Assembly (NCBI GenBank): GCA_037127255.1 | Contig: JBANSL010000003.1 | Location: 374,501 to 438,500 of the forward strand | Source of the DNA: Persicaria tinctoria | Taxonomy: Eukaryota > Streptophyta > Magnoliopsida > Caryophyllales > Polygonaceae | Direction: 5' to 3' | DNA: 64,000 bases | Shown here: positions 14,101 to 24,169 of the stretch, in pieces | Layout of the letters: the number at the start of each line of letters is the position of its first letter | How positions within the stretch are numbered: the stretch's first letter is position 1 | Made by a program: the position numbers and the translations under genes | The notes under the pieces: generated by a model | Told to the model about the DNA's origin: nothing | Seen by the model: the letters and a program-made list of their open reading frames with translations, nothing else | Database searches by the model: none

Positions 14101-14429
14101 GATTGAAGCTTTATATTCAAAAGAAAACCATCTATGTGGGACATGCAGTTTCCGGACCGACACAAGTGCGAGAGATGAACAGACAAGGACAACCACTTCT
14201 AATGCGAATACAGTCAGAAAAGGGTCGAAGGATGAAGAAGTTCCGAATCGACATACCGTTGGAGTGCGAACGTTGAGTCACGAAGGTCCGAAGCCCGCGA
14301 TGAGGGCGAAGGTCAAAGAGGGCCTGAGAATTGGATCCGAAGGCGGCTAATCAGAGCGAACGAAAAGCCAGGTAAGAGGAAGAACGAAGGAGGAGGTGGG
14401 AATGAGGGAGACGACGAGGAGAACACACG

Positions 14430-14640
14430 AGGGACGAAGAAATCGGGAAGGAGGCAATGGTCGCCTAGTGGCGGCGAAGGCAGCGTAAACCATAGCCTTG
14501 GCGGGAACGGAGCGACGAATGGATTTCCCGATCCTCTGCGCCAGCGTATCTTGAAGGGAAGGATGCCGCAAACGGCGAACCTCAGAAGGCGTCGGGGACT
14601 GGTGGCGGTAGGGAGGTAGCAGAGGCGGAAGCGCCCATAG
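14430..14640 (-). pseudogene. Exon-like fragment resembling casein kinase 2 alpha N-terminus
   Basis: The minus strand encodes SLQDTLAQRIGKSIRRS then PAKAMVYA. This resembles the segment before the kinase domain of plastid-type plant CK2 alpha (a TLAQKIGKSIRR-like block, then SKARVYADVN). Similarity stops after VYA, where the frame runs into a Pro/Arg-rich stretch, so no kinase domain follows. It is probably a gene fragment captured by the surrounding Helitron-like element. The match rests on about 20 residues. Confidence 0.4.
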
Positions 14641-14738
14641 AGGTGAGACCTTCGGAGGAGGAGCGAGAGGCGGCTAGGGAGAGAAGAGAATTAGTTGAAA
14701 TTACTGAAACGCCCCCCTAAACAAAAAAATCAATATTT

Positions 14739-15039
14739 TCAAATTCAAGGTTTCAGAGGCAAAAAAGACAATACACATTGGGGAGGATGCCAGCCGTTGA
14801 TGAATTACACCGACAATAGACGGACGGCTTAAATAGTAAAAATTAGTAAAGAATAGTAACCTGGACTTGCTGCCTTTATGGTAGTAAGTTCAAATTCAAG
14901 GTTTCAGGGGCAAAAAAGACAATACACATTGGGGAGGATGCCAGCCGTTGATGAATTACACCGACAATAGATGGACGGCTTAAATAGTAAAAATTAGTAA
15001 AGAATAGTAACCTGGACTTGCTGCCTTTATGGTAGTAAG
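14739..15039. repeat. 151-bp tandem duplication at the Helitron 5' end
   Basis: Two nearly identical copies, 14739-14888 and 14890-15039, differ by a few bases. Both contain the Helitron-like 5' sub-terminal sequence (CTTACTACCATAAAGGCAGC on the minus strand). Confidence 0.85.
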
Positions 15040-15046
15040 GAAGTAA

Positions 15047-15049
<3 letters not shown>

Positions 15050-15113
<64 letters not shown>
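15050..15113. repeat. (TA)n microsatellite
   Basis: About 32 TA units between the Helitron-like end and the TIR element at 15114. Confidence 0.95.
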
Positions 15114-15117
<4 letters not shown>

Positions 15118-15497
15118 CGCGCTCCAGTGAAAACCAAAATTGCGGTAGAAACCCGTGAGGACCGGCTTTTTAGCTCGGTTCACTTGCTTTATAGCCCGGT
15201 TATGAATAGAACCGACCTATAAAGTCACAAATTTTAGCCCGGTTCTGAATAAAATCGAGCTATAAAGTCACTATATAATTTTAAAACATTAGCTTTTTAG
15301 CACGATTTTTCGGTTTGACCGAACTATAAAGTCATGTGTTATTTTATAATTGGAGTTTTTAGCACGGATTTTAGGTTGAACCGAGTTGTAAAGTCACCGT
15401 GTGATTGAGGGGTTTTTAGCACGGGTATAAAAAAAACGAGATATAAAGTAGTCCTCACGGGTTTTTACCACAATTTGAGGTTTTCACCGGAGTCAAT

Positions 15498-15501
<4 letters not shown>
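15114..15501. mobile_element. MITE with about 55-bp TIRs in a TA microsatellite
   Basis: The left end reads GGGTCGCGCTCCAGTGAAAA and on to ACCCGTGAGGAC; the right end is its inverted, slightly diverged copy ending GTCAATCCC. TA repeats lie on both sides (15050-15113, 15502-15536). The interior has several variants of 'tttttagc(c/a)cgg' and 'gagctataaagtca'. It is non-coding. Confidence 0.75.
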
Positions 15502-15540
<39 letters not shown>

Positions 15541-16074
15541 AAGGTTCAAATGAAAAAGGGGCTTAAGATGAAAATCCCTCTTAAAGTGAAAATAGTCTAA
15601 TTTGGATGTAAATTGGCCTAATTTAAAGGTAAATGAGCCTAATTAAATGAGTAATTACTAAATGGGCCTAATTTTGGTGTAAATGGGCCTAATTTTATGA
15701 GTAAATGGAAAAATGGTTAAATGACCCTAATTATGGGGTAAATTTCACGCGCCCCCCCAACTTTCCATTCTTACGAATATTGCCCTTATTTCAATTATGA
15801 AAATTACAGATTTTATCCCGTAATTTTTATTTGAAATAATATTGTTAGGTGCAACTATAATATTAAAAAAATACAACAAGAATGTTACATCACAATTTTT
15901 GTCTTTATTTTAAAAAGGGAAAAAGATGAGATTACAAAATATAAAGTGAACAAATAATACAATAAATGTTATTATTTATAAATGTGCATTTTCATAATGT
16001 GTCATACCAAAATTTTTCTTTATGGACCGCTATTTTATGACAGTTTTGTACTTTAATGCAACATGTGTCATTAA

Positions 16075-16150
16075 AAGCCTATTAGCTCAAAAAATGGTAT
16101 AGTGATGTGCCCATGCACAAAGGTTCGAGTTCAGAATCCCGCATAAGCTA
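16075..16150 (+). other. Degenerate tRNA-like sequence
   Basis: An A-box-like TAGCTC...TGGTA is followed by TGTGC...GCACA in the anticodon-arm position and a B-box-like GGTTCGAGTTC with a partial T-arm. It does not fold as a proper cloverleaf. It shares its layout with the better tRNA-like sequence at 17976-18047 on the other strand. Confidence 0.4.
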
Positions 16151-16244
16151 TTTATTGTTGCTTTTTTTGTGTTCCCGTTCATGAATAAGATTATAAAGTG
16201 CAATAATAATATGATAATGTGCACAAATAAGATGATATAATGCA

Positions 16245-16605
16245 TATATAACATTATATTGTGCAAATATAACTTTAAGTTGTGCAAATATAACACTATG
16301 TTTTGCAAATGTAACATTATATTGTGCATATCTAATAATATAATGTTACGTTGTGCACATATAATATTATCTTGTGCGAATATAACATTATTATGTGCAA
16401 ATATAACTTTAAGTTGTGCAAATATAACACTATGTTTTGCAAATTTAACATTATGTTGTGCATATCTAATAATATAATGTTACGTTGTGCACATATAATA
16501 TTATGTTTTGCGAATATAACATTATATTGTGCAAAATATAACTTTAAGTTGTGCAAATATAACACTATGTTTTGCAAATGTAACATCATGTTGTGCATAT
16601 CTAAT
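16245..16605 (+). repeat. 134-bp tandem repeat built from about 22-bp TTGTGCAAATATAAC units
   Basis: Three copies begin at about 16261, 16395 and 16529 (spacing 134). Each is made of about six variants of TTGTGCAAATATAAC followed by about 7 bases. Short open frames here on both strands (Cys/Asn/Ile-rich) are by-products of the repeat. Confidence 0.85.
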
Positions 16606-17059
16606 AATACAATTGTGCAAAAGTAAGATAGGATTGTGCAAAAGTAGGATACAATTGTGCATAACTAAGATTACTGATTTGTTAAATTCCAACACCATCT
16701 TTCGGGTAAAAAGGATTTTCAAAAAAAAAATCAATAAAATTCCTAATATCAAATACTAATCTAAAAGTAAATAAGTTAGTTTTTACAAAAAAAAAATGGA
16801 ATCCTACGTGTCAAAAATGGAACAGATGTTCTCATTTTTTTTACCGAAAAAAAAACAACCCATAGAAAGTGGATCACACTTGCCATTTGAGAGAGTGGCC
16901 ACCATATATGGGGTGGGACCCAGTTTTTTTTTTAATTAAAAAATCAGAAATTTAAAATGCATCTCATCCCTTCATTCCCCTCATCCAATGGTCTAATATT
17001 GTTCTTATGTTCTCACCCTAAGAGATGTTCTCATCCGATCCATACTCTATATATATATA

Positions 17060-17960
17060 TAGGGTTTACTTCAAATGTAAAAACTCCTTAACGTGTAAAA
17101 TTTGCTTATCGCGTATAATTAGTTAATGGGCCTAATTTAATTACTAATGTGCCTAATTTCATGAGTAGGATGTCTGCCCCCTGCTCATGCGTGTACCCCC
17201 CTTGCCCCCCTTCTCAGACCCGATTTTTTTTTTTTTTTTTTTGCCCAGAATTTTTTTTCTTTTCGTGATAGCACTTTCTGCTGTGCAAGTATAACTTGCT
17301 TTTGTGCACATATAACATCTTATTGTGCAAATATAAGTTTATTTTGTGCAGACAAATAATTCATTATGGGGTAAATAGGTAAATGTGCCTATTTCAATTA
17401 TAAAATTTTTTAATTGAAATATGTTTAATTTATGGGTAAATTGGTAAATATGTCTAATTTTATGGGTAAATGCACTTTTTCCCGTTTTCGATACCTTTTG
17501 TGCAACTGTGAAGTGCATTTGTGCAACTGTGGAGTGCATTTGTGCAACTGTGAAGTGCATTTGTGCAACTGTAAAGTGCAATTGTGCAACTTTAATTGTG
17601 CAATTGTGCAAATTTAAAGTATGATACAATTGTGCAAATTTAAACTACAATTGTGCAAAAGTAAGATACAATTGTGCAGATGAAGAATACAATTGTGCAA
17701 ATGTAAGATCATAATGCGCATTAATAAGTCAAAAGATTTGCTTTTGAAATCGATGTTTTAATTTTTTTTTTTTACTTTTGAGAGTTTGGGTTCACCTCTC
17801 GGATAATTTAGGTTGATAAATGTAAGTTTGAAATCGATTTTTTTACGTATAAGCTTTTAAAATTAAAGTGCATAAATAAGATTAAAATGTGCATAATTAA
17901 GGTTAAAAAGTGCATAACTTAGATTATAATGTGCATGATTAACAATTTGCGATTGTTGCG
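17060..17960. mobile_element. Second element related to 15537-17045, with TTGTGCAACTGT repeats
   Basis: It starts just after a TA tract with GGGTTTACTTCAAATGTAAA and 'taatgggcctaattt' words like the preceding element. It then carries variants of TTGTGCAA, including four 21-bp tandem units at about 17499-17580 (TTGTGCAACTGTGAAGTGCAT). The right border is uncertain. It is non-coding. Confidence 0.45.
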
Positions 17961-17975
17961 CTCTTGTCTATTATG

Positions 17976-18047
17976 TAACCTATGTGGGATTTGAACCCAC
18001 ATCTTTTGTGCAAACGCACATTGCTCTACCAATTGAGCTGATAGGCT
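17976..18047 (-). tRNA. tRNA-like sequence, probably a pseudogene
   Basis: On the minus strand a 7-bp acceptor stem (AGCCTAT with ATAGGTT, one G-T pair), discriminator A, D-arm (GCTC...GAGC), good A and B boxes and a perfect T-arm (GTGGG TTCAAAT CCCAC) are present. The anticodon arm fails: instead of a 5-bp stem and 7-base loop it can only form TGTGC/GCACA around 4 bases, so no anticodon can be assigned. It is probably a tRNA-derived pseudogene or part of a repeat; the plus-strand relative at 16075 supports the latter. Confidence 0.55.
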
Positions 18048-18075
18048 AAATTATGATTTTTATGCTAAAATAGAA

Positions 18076-18730
18076 GAATCTAATCGACCTAAAGCATATT
18101 GCAATAAAATTCTAAAATTCAATTAGCTCATGATTCACAAACAATTTGACAATGCTATAAACACGAAATTAGCTCCAAATCAACCCAATAACACAACCAT
18201 ATCATCAATTTCAGTCAATTTGGCTGTTGGCAAAAAAAACCCCAAATTCTAAAGCATATCGCAATATAAAATTTCAAACTTCAATTAGATCATGATCCAT
18301 AAACAATTTGACAATGCTATAAACATGAAATTAGCTCCAAATCAACCCAACAACACAACCATATCATCAATTTAAGTCAATTTTGCTTTTGGCAAAAAGC
18401 CCCAAATTCTAAAACATATCGCAATATAAAATTCTAAAATTCAATTAACTCATGATCCATAAACAATTTGACAATGATATGAACATGAAATTAGCTCAAA
18501 ATCAACCCAACAACACAACCATATCATCAATTTCAATCAATTTGGCTTTTGGTAAAAAGCCCCAAATTCTAAAACATATCGCAATCTAAAATTCTAAAAT
18601 TCAATTAGCTTATGATCCATAAACAATTTGACAATGATATGAACATGAAATTAGCTCAAAATCAACCCAAAAACACAACCATATCATCAATTTCAATCAA
18701 TTTGGCTTTTGGAAAAAAGCCCCAAATTCC
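18076..18730. repeat. Four tandem copies of a 160-bp repeat
   Basis: The word CAACCCAA(T/C)AACACAACCA recurs at 18181, 18343, 18503 and (one base changed) 18663, spaced 160-162 bp. Whole units are alike, including 'tttgacaatg' and 'aagccccaaattct'. Nothing is coding. Confidence 0.9.
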
Positions 18731-18739
18731 GCTCCTAAA

Positions 18740-19470
18740 TCAAACCCTAGGTTTTCAATCTCAACCTAAATCATTCAAACAATCTAAATAGTTGTAATAA
18801 ACAAGTTTAGGGTTAGAAATCATACCAAATTCGAGTGGAAACAAGGAGCAAAATCGGGATTTCGAAGGTATTCCGAGCCAAAAACGTCGAACAGGTTTGT
18901 CGGGAGAGATGGGCTCGGTGTTAGCTCGGCTGGGTTCGAACCATGGGGGTTCCGGGCTCGGGGGGTGCGCCTGTGGGAGGGGGTTCGAGCTGGTCGGGGT
19001 TGGTGGCCGGAGGTGGCTCGTGGGTGGCGTGGGAGGCCGAATAATCTTTCTAATTTAGCCGAATAATATAATTTTAACTGAATAGTATTACTAATATAAT
19101 TTTCATACATACGAATAATATTTATAATCAACCCGAATAATCTCTCAATTTAACCGAATAATATATCATATTTAACGGAACAATCTTTCTAATTTAACCG
19201 AATAATATAATTTTAACATCAATTCAGACGAATAATTTACGATTTCCTACGAATAGTCGTTCATCGGCCGATGAATCATATTTCGAATTTCACACCATTT
19301 GCATAAACAGTAATTATTTCCGAATAATGTATATTCATTTTGTACGAATAATCTTTACACTTTCTATGAATAATCTTCACACTTTCTCTTAATACATAAT
19401 ACAACTAAACCATCCTATTGGGACGAATAATGTTTTCAAGATCGATGTTGCGTAGATGGGTAGATGTAGA
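18740..19470. repeat. Intergenic repeat field with scattered CGAATAAT motifs
   Basis: From about 19030 to 19430 the motif CGAATAAT or a close variant recurs about every 20-50 bp; a similar field lies at 26100-26640. Before it (18820-19030) is a GC-rich stretch with a frame on the minus strand whose product is Pro/Arg-rich and unrecognised. I see no convincing gene. Confidence 0.55.
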
Positions 19471-19474
19471 AGAT

Positions 19475-19951
19475 CTAGTGCGATGCTTTGGCGTAGGTTA
19501 TAGGGAAAGGTATGACGTTATGGACATTGGTGATTCCGGTGGCCAAAAGAAGCATTGTGTCAAATCCAAGGGTGAACCCAGCGTGCTTTACAGTTCCATG
19601 GCGGCAAAGATCCACATACCATTCGTACTGGTCACTAGCCAAACCCAACTCTCTAATTCTGCATGACCCCAAACAAACCAAAATTATTGTACTCTCGATC
19701 GATCGATCGATCCATAGATCTCATTAATTGTCACTACTATACTCACAAGAGAAAGAGATACCTTGAGGTGAGCACATTGAGGCGTTCCTCGTTCTGGCTT
19801 CCTCTGATCAGAGCTCCCACCTTGGGTACTAATATGTCAAATGCTGCAACCGTCATGCCATCATCGTTCATTCGCACATAAAATGGCTTCATCTCTTTTG
19901 GATGATTGCATATCACAACTGGTTTCTTGTAGATTTCCTCTGCCAGAAAGC

Positions 19952-19989
<38 letters not shown>

Positions 19990-21950
19990 CATAAACCGAT
20001 TAACAATATATATATATATATATTAACAGGCTAGGACAGGTCGGTTAGTTTCTAAATAAATCTTCCTTGTACTCACCTCTCGTGTTCTTCGCTTAGAGGA
20101 GTGCCACATTTGACTTGCGCATGAAATTGCTTCGTGGTAACCTGAAAAGAGGTCAGACGACATATGTACGTTATATATGTTGGCAATGCAAGAAAACTCA
20201 GCACAATAATATATATATATATATAAGCAGCTGCCAGCTAGCTATATATAGCGCAGGCATACTTAACTTGTTTCAGAGCATCTACTGCTTGTTCATAAGA
20301 GAGGTGCACAAAATCAGCGGAGGCCAACGACTGTAGACGATCTACGACGGCTTTGTCAATCCGTTTAAGGACAAATTTCAGGTCCTCACAGCAATTGTCG
20401 ACAAGCCATTTGCAAAGGAATTTGAGATAGTCAATGGCACAGTTGACGGATTCGTCTAGCTCTGCAAAGGCCATTTCAGCCTCGACTTTCCAAACCTCAG
20501 CCGCTTGCAATTGCAGCTTAGCCGCCTTAAAGTTAAACCTGGGGCCAAACGAGTACACATTCCCAAGAGCACAGGCATAGCTACCCAGATGTAGCCTCCC
20601 GGACACGGTTAAATAAGCTTGGCAACCGAAGAAATCGTCTTCAAAGCAGCGCATGCTGACTCTCTTATTAGTATTACCCGCCCTTTTGTCCGCTTCCAAT
20701 TGAGCGGCCAGGTCGTTAGCCCTTTTGAGATCCTGGATCAAGGCCTCCTTATTGCTATCGGTTCTCTTGAGCTCCTCCACGCGGACACTTTTCTCCTTGA
20801 TTGAAGCCTTAAGAGCATCAATATCGCTTATTTCGCCAACAAGACGACTTGTACTTGCTGCTGCAGTGACCTGGAACTGCAAGTGGTTGCCAAATCCTTG
20901 ACAGTCTGTGTCTGTGGTGGTAATGATGGGGACTTGGACGTGTAGGAACCCATTGTTCTGGAAGAAGGCGTGTGTTGCGTGGGTTAAGGCATTACTGATT
21001 CGTGTTATGGAGGCAACCTGCACCAGTTAAGCCATATATATATTGTTCATTTCATTTCTTAGTACGTAGATTAATTAAATGAAAGGAATCTATGAATTGA
21101 ATTGAATTGAATGAAGATGAAGCTGAAGAACATCTCAACTCAATCAGCACGTACGTACAGTGGTTGTTCTAGGACGAAAGTGAGCCCAATCCCTCAAGGT
21201 ATCAAACGGAACAAGCTTCTTTGAGAGGGGATACCTCTCGGGATCTACTCCCCCGAGGTGCAACACATTCTCAGCTTTAACCTGGATGAGGTGTTTCCCT
21301 GGTCCTACTGATCCTGATGAGGTTGCCTTTTGCACTATTCCTTCAACTAGTATGCAAGTTCCTGTGAGGACTATGTGTCCAGGCACACCCAGAGATGACT
21401 CCACCAGAACCTGCAAGTACGCTAGGGAGGGAGTTAATATATTATATATGTATATGATAATGAATGGGTACGTTATGTACGTACGTACCTGAAGACTAGC
21501 CACACAAGAACCATCAGTAAGTTGCAAGATGAGGGCGGGGGAAGGCAGGCCATGGTGCTGACGATCAACATCAACAGCGGCCACACCTTGGTGCTTATGC
21601 TCGTGGCTGATGCCGAAAGCCTTGAGTAGGCTCCTAACAAAAGGCATGGGAATATGAAGAATCTCAGTGCAATTCACTCTACCCTTGACATTCCCAATAT
21701 TCCCATTCCCAATATTCCCTTTCCCTGAGGAGGAGGAGGAGGAGGAGGAGGCCTGCACCGCATATAATAGAGGGTCTTTCCTGATTTCCTTGGCAGACTT
21801 GACCCAACCTCCTACCACAACCTTGTGACCAATCAGGCCTAATCCACCGTCGCTGCGATCCTGCAGGACGGTTTTGAGGACCACCCTTTTGGTGTACTTG
21901 GAGTTGGAGACGAGGGCTTGTGCTGGAGGCTCATTGTTTTCCATCTCCAT
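19475..21950 (-). CDS. Asparaginyl-tRNA synthetase-like protein, plant cytosolic NS2 type (6 exons, 633 aa)
   Basis: Exons on the minus strand: 21489-21950, 21159-21410, 20268-21017, 20077-20141, 19762-19950, 19475-19658 (1902 nt). The N-terminal part holds an OB-type anticodon-binding region with plant-type insertions. The class II core follows ([90 protein letters not shown]). A charged, coiled-coil-like insert of about 65 residues (from about residue 290) separates motif 1 from the rest, as in plant AsnRS. In motif 2 the FRAE arginine is not seen (GPRFNFKAA), and motif 3 reads [15 protein letters not shown] without its arginine. All splice sites fit and no frame is broken, so the gene looks intact but perhaps not a normal synthetase. 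The name rests on overall similarity. Introns carry TA repeats. Confidence 0.85.
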
Positions 21951-22356
21951 CCACTTACTACTTACTGGATCGGAGGTTTGAGGGTTTTTATGTACGTTGG
22001 TTGAGACGTACGTACATACGGAAATTTGTGGAGGGGGAAATGCTTATGCTTATGCTTATTCTTTGCTTTTGCTTGGACAAGTAATCTTCAATTCAGTTGA
22101 AGGTTTTCGCACGTACACCAGATGAGATGAGATGAGATGAGATGAGATGATGGATCCACTTAAAATTGGATTTGGTATTGTTTTGGAAAGGGGAAAACCA
22201 GAGATGGCGGCAAAGATACCCCCTCCTCTCCTAACGGTTTTCCTAGCTTAATGTTTTTACTGGCCAAATCGGATATAACGTACATTGATTAATTTGGCTT
22301 TCAACAAGTAGGTTTTGTTCCGTCAAAACAAGCCAAATGCTTATTGCAATTAATTA
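21951..22356. promoter_or_regulatory. Upstream region of the AsnRS-like gene
   Basis: Probable promoter and 5' leader of the minus-strand gene. It contains an ATGAG pentanucleotide run (about 22121-22150) and a short CTTATG repeat near 22045. No defined promoter element is recognised. Confidence 0.35.
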
Positions 22357-23199
22357 GGGCGTGTTTGGTAACGGGATGGATTTTTGGGATTTGTTGGATT
22401 TCAGGGGATATGGTAGATGGGGATGGATTTTTGGGATGTAAAAGATGAAAACTCAACACCCAATTTTTTGGGTTTTGTGTTTGGTTGTATTTTTATTTTT
22501 TTGTGGATGAAGTAACGGGCAAAGACCGAATTACCCCACTTATCCACATGAAATGACCAAATTGCCCCCATCCTCATATCCCTCTTCTTCTTGAGTATGT
22601 CAATCAAAAGCGATTTCACCGGCTTGTGAAACATCGGATAATCTTCGAGGTCAATGAGGCTGCCATTGTAATCCTCCAAGTGACTGCCGACAAGCTAATC
22701 AAAATCGAACTTGGCTTGATCCCTCCGTGTTATCTCTTAACAGAAGATGAAATTGTAGGGATTTGGGAGGCGGTAACAGGTGCGATTTCGAGGGGTTCTT
22801 GAGATTGAAGCTCGGTGGAGGTGAGTTGCCGGCGGCCTGGGACAGTGACGACGATGGTAGTGCGATTTCGAGGGGCTGGGACAGTGCGATTTCGAGGGGC
22901 TTGGCGTTGGCGTTCACCAGCGGCCTAGCGTTGGCGTTCGCCGGTGGAGGTGAGTTGCCTATCGATTAACCAGAAATCAAATTGGGGGATTTGAGAGAGG
23001 GCAAAAAAGGGCATCTACCCTTTTCCATCCACCAAACCTTGGTGGAAGAGGTGCCAAAACCCATCCTCTTCCATCCAGCAAACTCCCCAAAACGCACCCT
23101 TCAAATCCAGCAAACACATACACCCAAACGACGCGGCGGGAAACCCGAGACATATTTACCATCCCCCAAACCCCTTAAATCCTACACCCAAACACGCCC
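22357..23199. mobile_element. PIF/Harbinger (Tourist-like) element, 843 bp, TSD TTA
   Basis: The termini are GGGCGTGTTTGG at the left and its inverse CCAAACACGCCC at the right, flanked by TTA at 22354-22356 and 23200-23202, the hallmark of PIF/Harbinger. The interior contains exon-like sequence: a minus-strand frame from 22679 (LIDLEDYPMFHKPVKSLL) that I do not recognise, and tandem 'gcgatttcgaggggct' units at 22779-22905. No transposase is seen, so it is non-autonomous. Confidence 0.8.
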
Positions 23200-23202
23200 T
23201 TA

Positions 23203-23679
23203 ATGGAAGATATAATCTGATGGTACAAATTAAATTAAATTAGAGATCCTCATCTGCCTTCCTTAATTAAGAAATGGGCCCAGGCCCAGCCACGGCTGGA
23301 GAAAGGAGCCACGTAGTCTTCGATCAATTTAATTTAATTTAGAGCCATCTCCATCTTTCGATTCATCTTTCAATTCAATTTCAACGACTCCACTCCATCT
23401 TCTATCTGCTGCCCTGCCCTGGCATATATATATATATATTTTATTTTTTTTTGAACTATTGAAGTTGGAGAGTAAGAAAAAACAAAGATTAATTGCACAC
23501 CCATGGATCTCCATCTTTCGATTCATTGACATATATGGAAATTAACAAGGTACGTACATTCATATATATATAATAACTTACACAAGTGAAGTGGCCAAAG
23601 CAACCGCATTTTATTCACATCACCCATCGATGATCGATATATATATGTAGTGGCCTGAATGAAAGATGAATGGAGGTAA
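23203..23679. other. Intergenic region, probable 3' flank of the DIR1-like gene
   Basis: AT-rich sequence with TA runs. A direct repeat 'atctccatctttcgattcat' occurs at about 23347 and 23507. No gene is recognised. Confidence 0.4.
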
Positions 23680-23985
23680 TTAACAGTTTGCAGGAGTTGG
23701 GAGGTTGCACTTCGCAGGGAGGCCCATACAGAGTTCAGGGTCGATTCCGAGAGCAGGCAACATGGGTGACTCTTTGTAGGAGCAGAGGCAACTCAAGTCC
23801 GCCCCTGAGAGAGCCTGGCAACAATCAGCCGTTGGTGTGGCCGGATCCGGTTTAGTCACTGCCGGCTTACAAGCTGAAAGCCCATCCTCATCCATCTTAC
23901 AGAGGCTAAGGCCTTCTGCAGCCCCGGCCACCAGCACCCCCACCACCAACATCATCACCGCCTTCCTCATTGATAACAAATCCAT
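23680..23985 (-). CDS. DIR1-like non-specific lipid-transfer protein
   Basis: Small secreted lipid-binding protein of the DIR1 type; in Arabidopsis DIR1 takes part in systemic acquired resistance signalling. A hydrophobic signal peptide ([15 protein letters not shown]) precedes the mature part starting [18 protein letters not shown]. The eight-cysteine pattern C-C-CC-CxC-C-C is complete, with DIR1-type [27 protein letters not shown] and the end TPANC. A ninth cysteine (PELCM) lies between the CxC and the last two. I chose the ATG at 23985 because the TATA box predicts transcription starting near 24010, too close to the upstream in-frame ATG at 24009; the ATG at 23970 (MRKAV) is also possible. 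It is a single exon with no break. Confidence 0.88.
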   Translation of the reverse strand: MDLLSMRKAVMMLVVGVLVAGAAEGLSLCKMDEDGLSACKPAVTKPDPATPTADCCQALSGADLSCLCSYKESPMLPALGIDPELCMGLPAKCNLPTPANC

Positions 23986-24036
23986 TCTCAAATATTGTAT
24001 TGATGCCATTGCCTTGAGATATGTTATATGTGTATA

Positions 24037-24044
24037 TATTTATA
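24037..24044 (-). promoter_or_regulatory. TATA box of the DIR1-like gene
   Basis: TATAAATA on the minus strand, about 50-60 bases before the chosen start codon. It fits a start of transcription near 24010. Confidence 0.6.
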
Positions 24045-24169
24045 AACCATTGAACAAAAGTACAAAAAAACACAACACGGGCCGTTACCACTGCCCTGTC
24101 TGCCCACTGCCACAATTAAGAGAAGAGAGAGAATAGTTTGAACCCGTGAACCACAATTCTCTATTCTAT

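Larger units (their letters stand above)
8170..15049 (-). mobile_element. Candidate 6.9-kb non-autonomous Helitron
   Basis: Read on the minus strand, the 3' end is a 6-bp GC stem with GAA loop (GCGCGCGAAGCGCGC), nine bases, then CTAG followed by T at 8173/8169, the CTRR rule of Helitrons. The 5' end begins TC (TCCTTACTTCCTTACTACC) at 15049, next to a T on the plus strand, so insertion is between A and T. The body is AT-rich with no RepHel protein. It resembles introns and exon scraps, including a casein-kinase-2-like piece at 14430-14640. The last 300 bp are a tandem duplication. The ends match the rules; that both belong to one element is inferred. I recognise no host gene in this stretch. 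Confidence 0.5.
15537..17045. mobile_element. Non-coding element with diverged TIRs between TA tracts
   Basis: The left end (GGTTCAAATGAAAAAGGGGC, TTAAGATGAAAATC) and the reverse-complemented right end (GGATCGGATGAGAACATCTC, TTAGGGTGAGAACA) keep the same spaced pattern, so they look like strongly diverged inverted repeats. Both ends touch TA repeats. The inside holds repeated 'taaatgggcctaatttt' words, a tRNA-like stretch (16075-16150) and the TTGTGCAAATATAAC array. There is no protein. Confidence 0.5.

Noticed and set aside
13959..14350. Overlapping plus-strand frames of 85 and 100 codons near the Helitron 5' end
   Set aside because: Low complexity Arg/Lys/Glu content, no similarity recognised; they lie just outside the CK2-like exon on the opposite strand.
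16245..16605. Regular repeats considered as a CRISPR-like array
   Set aside because: Units are imperfect, spacers are not unique, and the sequence is plant nuclear DNA.
16087..16759. Several Cys/Asn/Ile-rich frames on both strands
   Set aside because: They follow the period of the TTGTGCAAATATAAC repeat and are open only because the unit lacks stops.
17976..18047. Functional tRNA gene
   Set aside because: The anticodon arm cannot form and no anticodon can be read.
18820..19131. Minus-strand frame of 103 codons, Pro/Arg-rich
   Set aside because: No domain recognised, and it lies in a repeat field; kept only as a note in the region entry.
20619..20804. Plus-strand frame inside the AsnRS-like gene
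   Set aside because: Antisense shadow of the long third exon.
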